The notes under the pieces were generated by a model. That model was given only the letters and a program-made list of their open reading frames with translations, ran no database searches and was not told the origin of the DNA. Both the position numbers and the translations under genes were made by a program. This document shows, one piece after another, positions 1-5,378 of a DNA stretch of 5,378 bases. This DNA is from Desulfobacterales bacterium (GTDB lineage: Bacteria; Desulfobacterota; Desulfobacteria; Desulfobacterales; Desulfosalsimonadaceae). The stretch covers positions 1 through 5,378 of the forward strand of contig SLIE01000055.1 of assembly GCA_007135795.1 (NCBI GenBank), written 5' to 3'. Position 1 is the stretch's first letter, and every line of letters begins with the position of its first letter.

Positions 1-660
1 AAGTGCAGCAATGGCACTTTTTGTAATAGCCGGATCGGAAAGCCCTGCGATTCGCCCTTCCATGTCAAATGCCTCGATATTAATACCGAGCCTTGAAAGT
101 GCCTGGGCTATTTCAACACCGTTGGGTCCAAGTCCTATCACGCCAATGCCGGAGGGAAGATTTTCCAGCTCAAAAAGATCATCACTGGTAATGATATGAT
201 TTTTCAAACTCCGCCATGATTCAGGAACCACCGGCCTGGAACCGGTTGCAATGATGATTTTACGGGCATGCACCATCCGACCGTCTATGGACAGCGTGTC
301 CGGGGCCACAAAACGCGCCCTCCCCGACACTGATCGATCTCCCAACCGATCGGTCGTCTTGAGTGTGCCACTTACAAATGCGTCCCGGAGGTGCCTTACC
401 CGCGACAGGGCTGCAGGAACGTCCATTTCAAGTTTTTCTCCCCCCCGTATGCCAAAATCATTAAAAATCTTACGCCTGTGAAAGACATTGGCCGTTTCTA
501 TCAACACCTTTGAGGGCATACAGCCGACACGCGCGCACGTGGTTCCATAAGGACCGGCATTCACCAGAAGGAAATTCTCCGTTTGCTTTCTCACTTCGCT
601 TATCGCTGAAAGCCCTGCGGTTCCGGCACCAACAATGACCACATCATATTTTTCCGGCAT
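1..660 (-). CDS. Dihydrolipoyl dehydrogenase-like pyridine nucleotide-disulfide oxidoreductase (N-terminal part)
   Basis: This is the 5' part of a flavoprotein disulfide oxidoreductase; 220 codons are present and the C-terminus lies off the left edge. Members of the family use FAD, a redox-active cysteine pair and NAD(P)H, typically acting in the cytoplasm on lipoamide or related disulfides. Visible landmarks are the FAD-binding glycine motif GAGTAG (residues 11-16), the active-site segment GTTCARVGCMPSK with Cys42 and Cys47 (C-x4-C), the ATGS motif (138-141), and a second Rossmann motif GLGPNGVE (176-183) for NAD(P)H. The start is ATG at 660, preceded by a perfect AGGAGG five bases away. The active site reads GTTCARVGC rather than the usual GGTCxNVGC, as in a side branch of Lpd-like proteins, so the substrate is uncertain. 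No acyltransferase (E2) partner is visible. The C-terminal His-Glu dyad needed for activity is outside the window. Oddly, Asn34 sits where the FAD-ribose-binding acidic residue is expected. Mercuric reductase is a less likely alternative. Confidence 0.9.
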   Translation of the reverse strand, partial: MPEKYDVVIVGAGTAGLSAISEVRKQTENFLLVNAGPYGTTCARVGCMPSKVLIETANVFHRRKIFNDFGIRGGEKLEMDVPAALSRVRHLRDAFVSGTLKTTDRLGDRSVSGRARFVAPDTLSIDGRMVHARKIIIATGSRPVVPESWRSLKNHIITSDDLFELENLPSGIGVIGLGPNGVEIAQALSRLGINIEAFDMEGRIAGLSDPAITKSAIAAL

Positions 661-665
661 TTTCG

Positions 666-671
666 CCTCCT
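666..671 (-). promoter_or_regulatory. Strong ribosome binding site of the disulfide oxidoreductase gene
   Basis: On the minus strand this reads AGGAGG, a full Shine-Dalgarno match, five bases (CGAAA) before the ATG at 660. It fixes the start of the gene. Confidence 0.85.
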
Positions 672-763
672 ATGATTTTTATCTGAGCTTCCCCCAGCCT
701 CAAAAAACGCCATTTGCTTCAAAATAACAATCTCGTAAAAGCCATAAAATCTGGAAACATGGC

Positions 764-906
764 TACAAGCTATCTCAAAAAAAAGATCACGCCCGCTGGC
801 AAGGCGTGAGGCGATGAAAAAGCGGAACATATATGTCATATGTGAGCATTTTGAAGAACCTCACAACGCCGCCAGAGGGTGTTATATTATTTTGAGATAG
901 CTTGTA
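764..906. repeat. Palindromic MITE-like element with 17-bp terminal inverted repeats
   Basis: The ends TACAAGCTATCTCAAAA (764-780) and TTTTGAGATAGCTTGTA (890-906) are perfect inverted repeats. The interior is an imperfect palindrome centred near 835: CTGGC/GCCAG (796-800 against 871-875), GTGAGG/CCTCAC and ACATAT/ATATGT blocks face each other. If the outermost TA on each side is read as a duplicated target, the element is 766-904 (139 bp) with TA flanks, the pattern left by IS630/Tc1-mariner transposases. It encodes no protein. Transcribed, it would fold into one long bulged hairpin. The alternatives are a REP/BIME-like dispersed palindrome or a structured RNA element. Only one copy is in the window, so its repeat status is inferred from its structure. 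Confidence 0.65.
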
Positions 907-943
907 ATTAAAGGCTGTACCCGCTCCTATACCAATAGGTAAT

Positions 944-972
944 TGACCCTTTGATTCTTGTCAAATGGGTCA
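944..972. repeat. Hairpin-forming inverted repeat upstream of the DUF1614 gene
   Basis: The left arm TGACCCTTTGA (944-954) pairs with the right arm TCAAATGGGTCA (961-972) across a 6-base loop, giving 11 pairs with a single bulged T at 966. It is not followed by a T-run on either strand, so it is a poor intrinsic terminator. It could be an operator for a dimeric regulator or a leader hairpin; the role is not shown. Confidence 0.4.
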
Positions 973-1180
973 TCGGTAAACGTGAATTTTACTGGTTCGC
1001 GCTGGGATGTCATCAAGGGGAAGCGGGTAATAGAGTAGCGGAAAAGAAAAATTGATAGTTTTGTATTTGCCTATCTAATTTGCAATTTCACCGGATTTTA
1101 TTATTTTAGAATCAGGTATGTATCAGGATATCAGATCCCCCGATCCTTATAAACCAGAGATACAGACCCGATGATTCTAA

Positions 1181-1187
1181 AGAAAGG
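1181..1187 (+). promoter_or_regulatory. Ribosome binding site favouring the 1198 start
   Basis: AGAAAGG lies ten bases before the ATG at 1198. The in-frame upstream ATG at 1171 has only a weak AGAG upstream, and starting there would add nine residues including a charged KKGR stretch. The 1198 start is therefore preferred. Confidence 0.5.
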
Positions 1188-1197
1188 TCGTTATCCA

Positions 1198-1875
1198 ATG
1201 TTGCCACAAGGCTGTTTTCCGCTGCTTTTATTTCTTCTTCTGCTTGTCCTGATCCCACTTTTTCTAGCGGAAGTGATGCTGACCGCACTGTCAAAACTTG
1301 GGCTTTCTTCTGAACTGTCCCTTTTTGCGGCATTTGGCATTTTTCTCGGCGGCCTGGTAAATATTCCTGTCCAAAAGATACCAAAAGAGCAAACCGTGGA
1401 AGACGGCTCCAGGGCTTTTTTCGCAATGGATCGTTTCTTCAGGAAGCCGCCAACTCAACAGCACTTTACCATCATTGCAATTAATCTGGGCGGATGCATC
1501 GTTCCCTGTATCATTGTGATTTATCAACTGACTCGCATCCTTTCCCATAGTTCATATGCCGTTATTATTTCGTTTATCGCTATTGCGCTCAATACTTTTG
1601 TTTGTTACCGTCTTGCCAAGCCGGTCCCGAAAGTGGGCATCGCACTTCCCGCATTGGTACCAGCACTGCTTGCAGCATTGTCAGCAATTGTATTCATTCC
1701 TGATTTTGCACCCCCGATCGCTTTTTGTGCCGGTGTGCTCGGCCCCTTGATTGGGGCGGATCTCATGCATATTCAGGATATAAAACACATCAATACAAGG
1801 GTCGCCAGCATCGGGGGTGCCGGGACTTTCGACGGGATCGTTATCTCAGGACTTCTTGCGACACTGCTCGTCTGA
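1198..1875 (+). CDS. DUF1614-type multi-pass membrane protein
   Basis: A 225-residue very hydrophobic protein that matches my memory of the DUF1614 family, whose function is unknown. It begins with a leucine-rich membrane segment (about 7-27), followed by a second containing the NIP motif at residues 55-57. A short polar loop (about 59-90) comes next, then four or five further membrane segments. Conserved-looking motifs are INLGG in the third segment, GVLGPLIGADL (179-189) and ASIGGAGTFDGI (203-214) before the last helix. Small and glycine residues packed in these motifs, with Asp188 and Asp212 at membrane borders, suggest a transport or channel-like fold, but this is inference. The start at 1198 is chosen from the ribosome binding site; 1171 is the alternative. 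The flavodoxin-like gene follows after 52 bp with no terminator, so the two are probably co-transcribed. No catalytic motif is visible. Confidence 0.8.
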   Translation: MLPQGCFPLLLFLLLLVLIPLFLAEVMLTALSKLGLSSELSLFAAFGIFLGGLVNIPVQKIPKEQTVEDGSRAFFAMDRFFRKPPTQQHFTIIAINLGGCIVPCIIVIYQLTRILSHSSYAVIISFIAIALNTFVCYRLAKPVPKVGIALPALVPALLAALSAIVFIPDFAPPIAFCAGVLGPLIGADLMHIQDIKHINTRVASIGGAGTFDGIVISGLLATLLV

Positions 1876-1911
1876 ACAACCAATAAATATTTTTCCAAAA
1901 CCAAAACACTC

Positions 1912-1920
1912 AGGAAAGGA
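1912..1920 (+). promoter_or_regulatory. Ribosome binding site of the flavodoxin-like gene
   Basis: AGGAAAGGA lies seven bases before the ATG at 1928. It rules out the in-frame upstream ATG at 1817, which would overlap the end of the DUF1614 gene and add 37 residues ahead of the flavodoxin fold. Confidence 0.75.
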
Positions 1921-1927
1921 AATTATT

Positions 1928-2410
1928 ATGAATATTCTAATTCTTTACTATTCCAAAGGCGGTAATACTAAAAAACTTGCAAACTTCATTGCGGAAGGTG
2001 TTAATTCGGTTGAAGGCGTCCAGGCGATCGTTAAAAACACAGAGGATATCACCAAGGATGATTTCATGACAGCTGCCGGCATCATCGCGGGTTCCCCGGT
2101 GTATTTCGGTTCCATGGCTGCAGGGCTTAAAAAGATCTTTGATGATTATGTTGGTATCCGAAAAAAAATGGAAGGAAAGGTGGGAGCGGCATTTGCCACT
2201 TCCGGGGACCCTTCAGGTGGCAAGGAAACCACGATGATTTCCATTATCCAGTGCCTCTTGATCTACGGCATGATCATCGCGGGGGATCCCATGTCTGCAA
2301 CCGGTCATTATGGAACAGCTTGCGTCGGCGCACCGGATGCTGATTGTGCAAAGAACGGCCGTATGCTTGGCGCACGTGTGGCTGAGATTGCCAAAAAACT
2401 GAATAATTAA
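1928..2410 (+). CDS. Flavodoxin family / WrbA-like FMN protein
   Basis: A 160-residue cytoplasmic protein with a flavodoxin-like fold. Strand 1, MNILILYYS, leads into the FMN phosphate-binding loop SKGGNT (residues 9-14). The segment GSPVYFGSMAAGLKKIFDD (55-73) closely follows the WrbA pattern, in which this loop contacts the isoalloxazine ring. SGDPSGGKETTMISI (92-106) corresponds to the WrbA stretch that contains a GG-x-ETT motif. WrbA proteins are NAD(P)H:quinone oxidoreductases of about 200 residues. This one is shorter, near the length of a classical flavodoxin, so it may be either a small electron carrier or a quinone/FMN reductase. It lies 52 bp after the DUF1614 gene, probably in the same transcript. 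Electron transfer to a neighbouring complex is possible but not shown by the sequence. Confidence 0.88.
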   Translation: MNILILYYSKGGNTKKLANFIAEGVNSVEGVQAIVKNTEDITKDDFMTAAGIIAGSPVYFGSMAAGLKKIFDDYVGIRKKMEGKVGAAFATSGDPSGGKETTMISIIQCLLIYGMIIAGDPMSATGHYGTACVGAPDADCAKNGRMLGARVAEIAKKLNN

Positions 2411-2453
2411 AACTAAACTTCCCATGAAAAGTGAATACAATTCAGGCTCTGTA

Positions 2454-2482
2454 ATTAATTTTGACATTATCTCAAAATTAAT
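2454..2482. repeat. Perfect 11-bp AT-rich inverted repeat (operator or weak terminator)
   Basis: ATTAATTTTGA (2454-2464) and TCAAAATTAAT (2472-2482) are exact reverse complements across a 7-base loop. The position suits either the end of the flavodoxin transcript (stop at 2410) or a regulator site 22 bp upstream of the -35 box of the next promoter. The stem is almost free of G/C and lacks a following T-run, which argues against a strong intrinsic terminator and slightly favours an operator. Confidence 0.5.
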
Positions 2483-2504
2483 GCCTCGATACTACGGACA
2501 ATGC

Positions 2505-2533
2505 TTGATTTTAACGAGCGAATTATGTACAAT
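2505..2533 (+). promoter_or_regulatory. Probable sigma70-type promoter for tmcDCB
   Basis: TTGATT (2505-2510, four of six to consensus) and TACAAT (2528-2533, five of six) are separated by exactly 17 bases. It is the best promoter match I found in the window. It points towards tmcD, giving a start near 2540 and a leader of about 175 bases. Confidence 0.5.
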
Positions 2534-2704
2534 TGAGAAATAATGGACACGCTGTGCAGACCCCATAAAATCCTTTAGTGCTTGAACTAAATGGATTTTC
2601 TCGCCCGGATCTTCCGGTGCATGAATAATCATTTTACCATTAACTGGACATCGATTAGATATGCGGTATGCAATTCCGGCCGGGACGCCGATATCGAAAA
2701 AGTC

Positions 2705-2709
2705 AGGAG
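2705..2709 (+). promoter_or_regulatory. Ribosome binding site that sets the tmcD start
   Basis: AGGAG lies six bases before the ATG at 2716. An in-frame ATG at 2668 would add 16 mostly basic residues and has no comparable site upstream, so 2716 is preferred. Confidence 0.75.
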
Positions 2710-2715
2710 CAGCCA

Positions 2716-3996
2716 ATGAAAAGCGTTGAAAACTGGGACTGGACACCAGGAAAAAAAATTATTGCGGATCTCTCCAAATGGCGAGCCGAGTACCAGGCGG
2801 TATATGAATTCTATACTAGCCCCGACGGCGAACAAATCGCCGCCATCGTCCAGGATGATGAAGAAAGCTTTACCGTCTGCGTCAATGGCGCCGTTTGGGA
2901 ACAGGGCTTCGACAAAATCTGGAACCTTCGGTTTTTACCGGATGGCAGAACTGTTGCCTTGGTATCGGATATGGCGGAGTGGAGTGTCGCCATTGACGGC
3001 AATCCGTGGGAAAACAAATTTGAATTCGCATGGAACCTGCAATTTTCTAAAGAAACCGGCAGTGTTACAATCGCCGCCCAAAATGCCCGAAGTTACTTCG
3101 CAGTAACAGATGACATCCCCTGGGAATCGGGTTTCACATCCATGAACAATCTTGCGATCAGCCGTGACGGAAAGATCGCGGCCGCCGTTATCCAGACCAC
3201 GCAGCTGAAGGAAGGCGATATTTTCGCATTTCAAAAAGGATGTTTTACCATCGCGGTCAATGGAACCCCCTGGAACAACACATTCGTCAATGCCTGGGAA
3301 ATTGATATCAGTCCCGACAACAGGCTCGTGGCGGCTGAAATACGGCGGAACCTTTATGACTACACGATCGTGATAAACGACGAAGCATGGCCCAATTACT
3401 TCAGCGCCGTGTGGGCCCCCAGATTCAACCCGATTGACAATTCCGTTACCGCCCCGGTCAAGGTGGCCGGTGGGTGGAGTCTCGCAAAAGACGGCGAGCT
3501 GTTCTGGAATGGCCGGTATTCCCAGCTCTGGCATCACTTTTACAGCACTGACGGTAAAAAAATCGCAGCCATAGCCGCCAAACAATTCGGCAAGTGGACC
3601 ATCACCGAAAATGACAGGCCGTGGGAACTGACATTCGATGAACTGGTCTCTGATCCTGTTTACAGCCCGGACAATCGCCATCTTGCCTGCACTGGCAAAA
3701 CCGATGGAAAATGGTATGTGGCGGTCGATGGAAAAGCATGGCCAACCGCCTTTGAGAGGATCTGGCCGCCGGTTTTTTCCCCCGAAGGAGACATGGTTGC
3801 CGCCAAAGTGGAAATCAATGGAAAATTTGCAATTGCTGTCAATGGAAAACCAATCGAAATAACCTTTTCGGAGGCATGGAACCCAGTATTCAGTCCCGAC
3901 GGATCAAAACTGATGATCAACGGAATTGGCACGGGTGAAGACGAGGGAAAATTCTGCCGCTACATACTTGAAACCGACAAATTACCGAGAAAATGA
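2716..3996 (+). CDS. tmcD: Tmc electron-transfer complex subunit TmcD, tryptophan-rich WD40-like protein
   Basis: A 426-residue protein without signal peptide or membrane segment, so probably cytoplasmic. It is built almost entirely of a repeated unit of about 38 residues of the form xxFSPDGxxVAAxVxxxxxWxIAVNGxPWxxxFxxxW. I count nine complete units and a tenth, incomplete C-terminal one, beginning around residue 30. There are 22 tryptophans by my count (about 5 percent), matching the description of Desulfovibrio TmcD as a tryptophan-rich, WD40-like subunit. Each unit resembles a beta-propeller blade, so a structural or docking role in the complex is likely; no cofactor-binding motif is visible. 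The identification rests on this architecture together with the tmcC and tmcB genes directly downstream. tmcC starts 12 bp after its stop, indicating one transcript. A generic WD40/TolB-like propeller would be the alternative if context were ignored. Confidence 0.85.
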   Translation: MKSVENWDWTPGKKIIADLSKWRAEYQAVYEFYTSPDGEQIAAIVQDDEESFTVCVNGAVWEQGFDKIWNLRFLPDGRTVALVSDMAEWSVAIDGNPWENKFEFAWNLQFSKETGSVTIAAQNARSYFAVTDDIPWESGFTSMNNLAISRDGKIAAAVIQTTQLKEGDIFAFQKGCFTIAVNGTPWNNTFVNAWEIDISPDNRLVAAEIRRNLYDYTIVINDEAWPNYFSAVWAPRFNPIDNSVTAPVKVAGGWSLAKDGELFWNGRYSQLWHHFYSTDGKKIAAIAAKQFGKWTITENDRPWELTFDELVSDPVYSPDNRHLACTGKTDGKWYVAVDGKAWPTAFERIWPPVFSPEGDMVAAKVEINGKFAIAVNGKPIEITFSEAWNPVFSPDGSKLMINGIGTGEDEGKFCRYILETDKLPRK

Positions 3997-4008
3997 AAAG
4001 AGGCCGTC

Positions 4009-4668
4009 ATGTATGATATTTACGCACTCGCTCGCGGCCCGTTCGCCTGGGGCGCCTTTATTATTTTTTTCGGCGGGATCCTATACCGCCTGATCAGCAT
4101 TACCATAGAGGCAAGAAAGAAAGATCACGTTGTATTCACCTATTTCAGTTTATACTATACACTCCGATCCATGATTCACTGGATTGTTCCGTTCGGCAGC
4201 AGGAGCATGCGCTTGCAACCGGTCCTGACCATCGTTGCATTCGCTTTTCACATCTGCCTGATTGCCGTACCGATATTTCTAATGGCACATATCATATTGT
4301 TCAAGGAATCGTTCAATATTTCCTGGTGGTATCTGCCGGATTCGGTGATACAGGTCATGACGCTCATTGTGATCTTCAGCTGCGTTTATTTTATAATCCG
4401 TCGCCTTGTCAAACCGGATGTCCGATACCTGAGCACAGCGACCGATTTCTTGCTGGTTTTGCTGGTTGCCGCACCTTTTGTGACGGGATTCTGGGCCGCA
4501 CGGGCATGGCCCGGATTTGAAGTGGCCACATTGCTCCACATTCTTTCCGGTGAGCTTCTCCTTGTGTTGATTCCGTTTACAAAATTGAGTCATATGTTCT
4601 TTTTTCCCCTTACACGGGCATACTCCGGTTCCGAGTTTGGCGCCGTAAGACATGCGAGGGACTGGTAA
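4009..4668 (+). CDS. tmcC: Tmc complex membrane subunit TmcC, NarI-like cytochrome b
   Basis: A 219-residue integral membrane protein with five predicted helices (about 12-33, 70-98, 111-131, 146-165 and 172-198), the NarI layout. In Tmc this subunit is known to carry haems b and to pass electrons across the membrane between the periplasmic cytochrome TmcA and the cytoplasmic TmcB. Candidate haem ligands are His81 and His94 in helix 2 and His177 and His195 in helix 5. The latter pair has the same 18-residue spacing as His187/His205 in E. coli NarI, while the first pair is spaced 13 rather than NarI's 10. The start at 4009 has AAGAGG five bases upstream and lies 12 bp after tmcD, implying translational coupling or at least co-transcription. 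DsrM or HmcE are related proteins, but the flanking WD40-like and HdrD-like genes favour Tmc. Confidence 0.85.
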   Translation: MYDIYALARGPFAWGAFIIFFGGILYRLISITIEARKKDHVVFTYFSLYYTLRSMIHWIVPFGSRSMRLQPVLTIVAFAFHICLIAVPIFLMAHIILFKESFNISWWYLPDSVIQVMTLIVIFSCVYFIIRRLVKPDVRYLSTATDFLLVLLVAAPFVTGFWAARAWPGFEVATLLHILSGELLLVLIPFTKLSHMFFFPLTRAYSGSEFGAVRHARDW

Positions 4669-4798
4669 TTTATCTTACACAAAAGCATAGATATAGCTTA
4701 TAGACTGTTGAGTGGATGAAAATTGCCCTCACAAAGCAGATGGGGACTATTCAGGACGCCATCAAATTATAAATGACTAAAAACGGAGCATCATCCAT
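4669..4798 (+). other. 130-bp gap between tmcC and tmcB
   Basis: This is much longer than the 12-bp tmcD-tmcC spacing. No terminator hairpin or good promoter is seen. Very short frames exist (for example 4716-4772, 18 residues) but lack ribosome binding sites. tmcB is probably still in the same transcript. Confidence 0.5.
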
Positions 4799-5378
4799 AT
4801 GGATACAGCCCGAGCTGAAACAAACAAAAAACAACCGGTACTCGATGACGCAATCATAGAAAGTGCTGAGAAGGTAAGCGAGGATGATATCGCCAGGGTC
4901 ATCCAGGAAATGATTAAAACCGAAGGCGGTGCGCGCTTCAAGACATATCTCAATACCTGCATGAGCTGTGGATATTGTAGTGAAGCATGTCATTACTACC
5001 TTTCACATGATAATGAACCGAGGCTTTCTCCAGCTGGAAAAGTCAAACAGACCATTGGCGAATTCGTCAAAAACAAGGGGAGGGTCAGCCGCGAGACATT
5101 GATGCAGGCCTGTGAGATCGCTTTCACCGACTGCAATCTGTGCCGCCGTTGCATGATGTATTGCCCCTTTGGAATCGATGTTGCGTATCTGATGCTTTTT
5201 GTCCGCAGAGTCTGCCATAAATTAGGCGTGGTCCCTCGCTACATTCAAGATACATCCCACAGTCACAGCGCCACCATGAATCAGATGTGGGTTCAGGAAG
5301 ATGAATGGATCGACACGTTGCAATGGCAGGAAGACGAAGCAAAAGACGAGATACCGGAAATACGGATCCCACTTGACA
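4799..5378 (+). CDS. tmcB: Tmc complex iron-sulfur subunit TmcB, HdrD-like (N-terminal part)
   Basis: The first 193 codons of a cytoplasmic iron-sulfur protein that runs off the right edge. Two [4Fe-4S] binding motifs are present: Cys54, 57, 60 and 64 (CMSCGYCSEACHYY, with His in place of the usual Pro after the last cysteine) and Cys112, 115, 118 and 122 (CNLCRRCMMYCP). They are about 50 residues apart, in the arrangement of HdrD/DsrK/HmcF-type subunits. Before them is a charged, cluster-free N-terminus; after them is an acidic stretch (DEWIDTLQWQEDE). HdrD-type proteins carry CCG domains downstream that bind a further special cluster; these would lie outside the window. In Tmc this subunit receives electrons from TmcC. 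The start at 4799 follows GGAG by ten bases. The combination with TmcC and TmcD gives the name; HmcF or DsrK would be the alternatives from this fragment alone. Confidence 0.85.
   Translation, partial: MDTARAETNKKQPVLDDAIIESAEKVSEDDIARVIQEMIKTEGGARFKTYLNTCMSCGYCSEACHYYLSHDNEPRLSPAGKVKQTIGEFVKNKGRVSRETLMQACEIAFTDCNLCRRCMMYCPFGIDVAYLMLFVRRVCHKLGVVPRYIQDTSHSHSATMNQMWVQEDEWIDTLQWQEDEAKDEIPEIRIPLD

Larger units (their letters stand above)
661..1197. other. Divergent intergenic region, no gene
   Basis: This 537-bp stretch separates the minus-strand oxidoreductase from the plus-strand DUF1614 gene. It must hold the promoters of both, but I found no convincing -35/-10 pair. It contains the palindromic element at 764-906 and a bulged hairpin at 944-972. 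Just before the DUF1614 gene there are three ATCAG copies (1111-1115, 1122-1126 and 1130-1134). Open frames inside it are interrupted or derive from the palindrome, and none has a family-like sequence. Confidence 0.7.
2411..2715 (+). other. Intergenic region carrying the probable tmc promoter and a long leader
   Basis: This stretch has no supported gene. It holds an AT-rich perfect inverted repeat (2454-2482), a sigma70-like promoter (2505-2533) and, if that promoter is used, an untranslated leader of about 175 bases before tmcD. A 32-codon frame (2622-2720) ends just inside the tmcD start but has no good ribosome binding site. Confidence 0.6.

Noticed and set aside
600..839. Minus-strand open frame of 79 codons across the oxidoreductase start and the palindrome
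   Set aside because: It overlaps the well-supported oxidoreductase start in another frame, and half of it is palindrome sequence. No ribosome binding site or family resemblance.
1080..1104. Possible promoter for the DUF1614 gene (TTGCAA and TATTAT)
   Set aside because: The -10-like box is good, but the spacing is only 13 bases and no suitable -35 exists at 16-18 bases.
2461..2493. Perfect -35 hexamer TTGACA with a possible -10 GATACT
   Set aside because: The spacing is 21 bases, too long, and the TTGACA falls within the inverted repeat. The promoter at 2505-2533 is much better.
2492..2746. Minus-strand open frame of 84 codons opposite the tmc leader
   Set aside because: Parts look protein-like, so a gene remnant was considered. 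It begins inside tmcD, has no clear ribosome binding site, covers the predicted promoter and matches no family I recognise.
2935..3681. Long minus-strand open frame (248 codons) inside tmcD
   Set aside because: It is antisense to the repeat-rich tmcD frame, whose repeated codon pattern keeps the opposite strand free of stops. The tmcD frame has clear repeats and a ribosome binding site.
4716..4772. 18-residue frame between tmcC and tmcB
   Set aside because: Too short, without a ribosome binding site or recognisable sequence.

Overview
The window looks like chromosomal DNA from a strictly anaerobic sulfate reducer of the Desulfobacterota. The reason is the right half, which encodes three subunits of a Tmc-type transmembrane electron-transfer complex: a tryptophan-rich WD40-like protein (TmcD), a NarI-like haem b membrane protein (TmcC) and the N-terminal part of an HdrD-like iron-sulfur protein (TmcB). 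The family assignments come from motifs and architecture read by eye; no database search was possible.

Layout. Bases 1-660 (minus strand) hold the N-terminal 220 codons of a pyridine nucleotide-disulfide oxidoreductase of the dihydrolipoyl dehydrogenase type, cut by the left edge. Bases 661-1197 are a long divergent intergenic region. It contains a palindromic element of about 140 bp with perfect 17-bp terminal inverted repeats (764-906) and a smaller hairpin (944-972). Bases 1198-1875 (plus) encode a multi-pass membrane protein of the DUF1614 type. It is followed after 52 bp by a short-chain flavodoxin/WrbA-like FMN protein (1928-2410). A 305-bp gap (2411-2715) carries an AT-rich perfect 11-bp inverted repeat and a good sigma70-type promoter, which probably drives the tmc genes. 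Then come tmcD (2716-3996), tmcC (4009-4668) and tmcB (4799 to beyond the right edge), all on the plus strand.

How the genes work together. In Desulfovibrio, Tmc is known to link the periplasmic type I/II cytochrome c3 pool to the cytoplasm: TmcA (acidic cytochrome c3) passes electrons to haems b in TmcC and on to the HdrD-like TmcB. Here the order is tmcD-tmcC-tmcB, the reverse of the tmcABCD order I recall for Desulfovibrio vulgaris. A tmcA-like cytochrome would therefore be expected just beyond the right edge. The left-hand genes (disulfide oxidoreductase, DUF1614 protein, flavodoxin-like protein) have no demonstrated link to Tmc beyond a general redox theme.

I saw no wholly new system. 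The best candidates for a second look are the palindromic element, the ten-unit repeat structure of TmcD and the reversed tmc order. No tRNA, rRNA, CRISPR array, transposase gene or convincing intrinsic terminator was seen.
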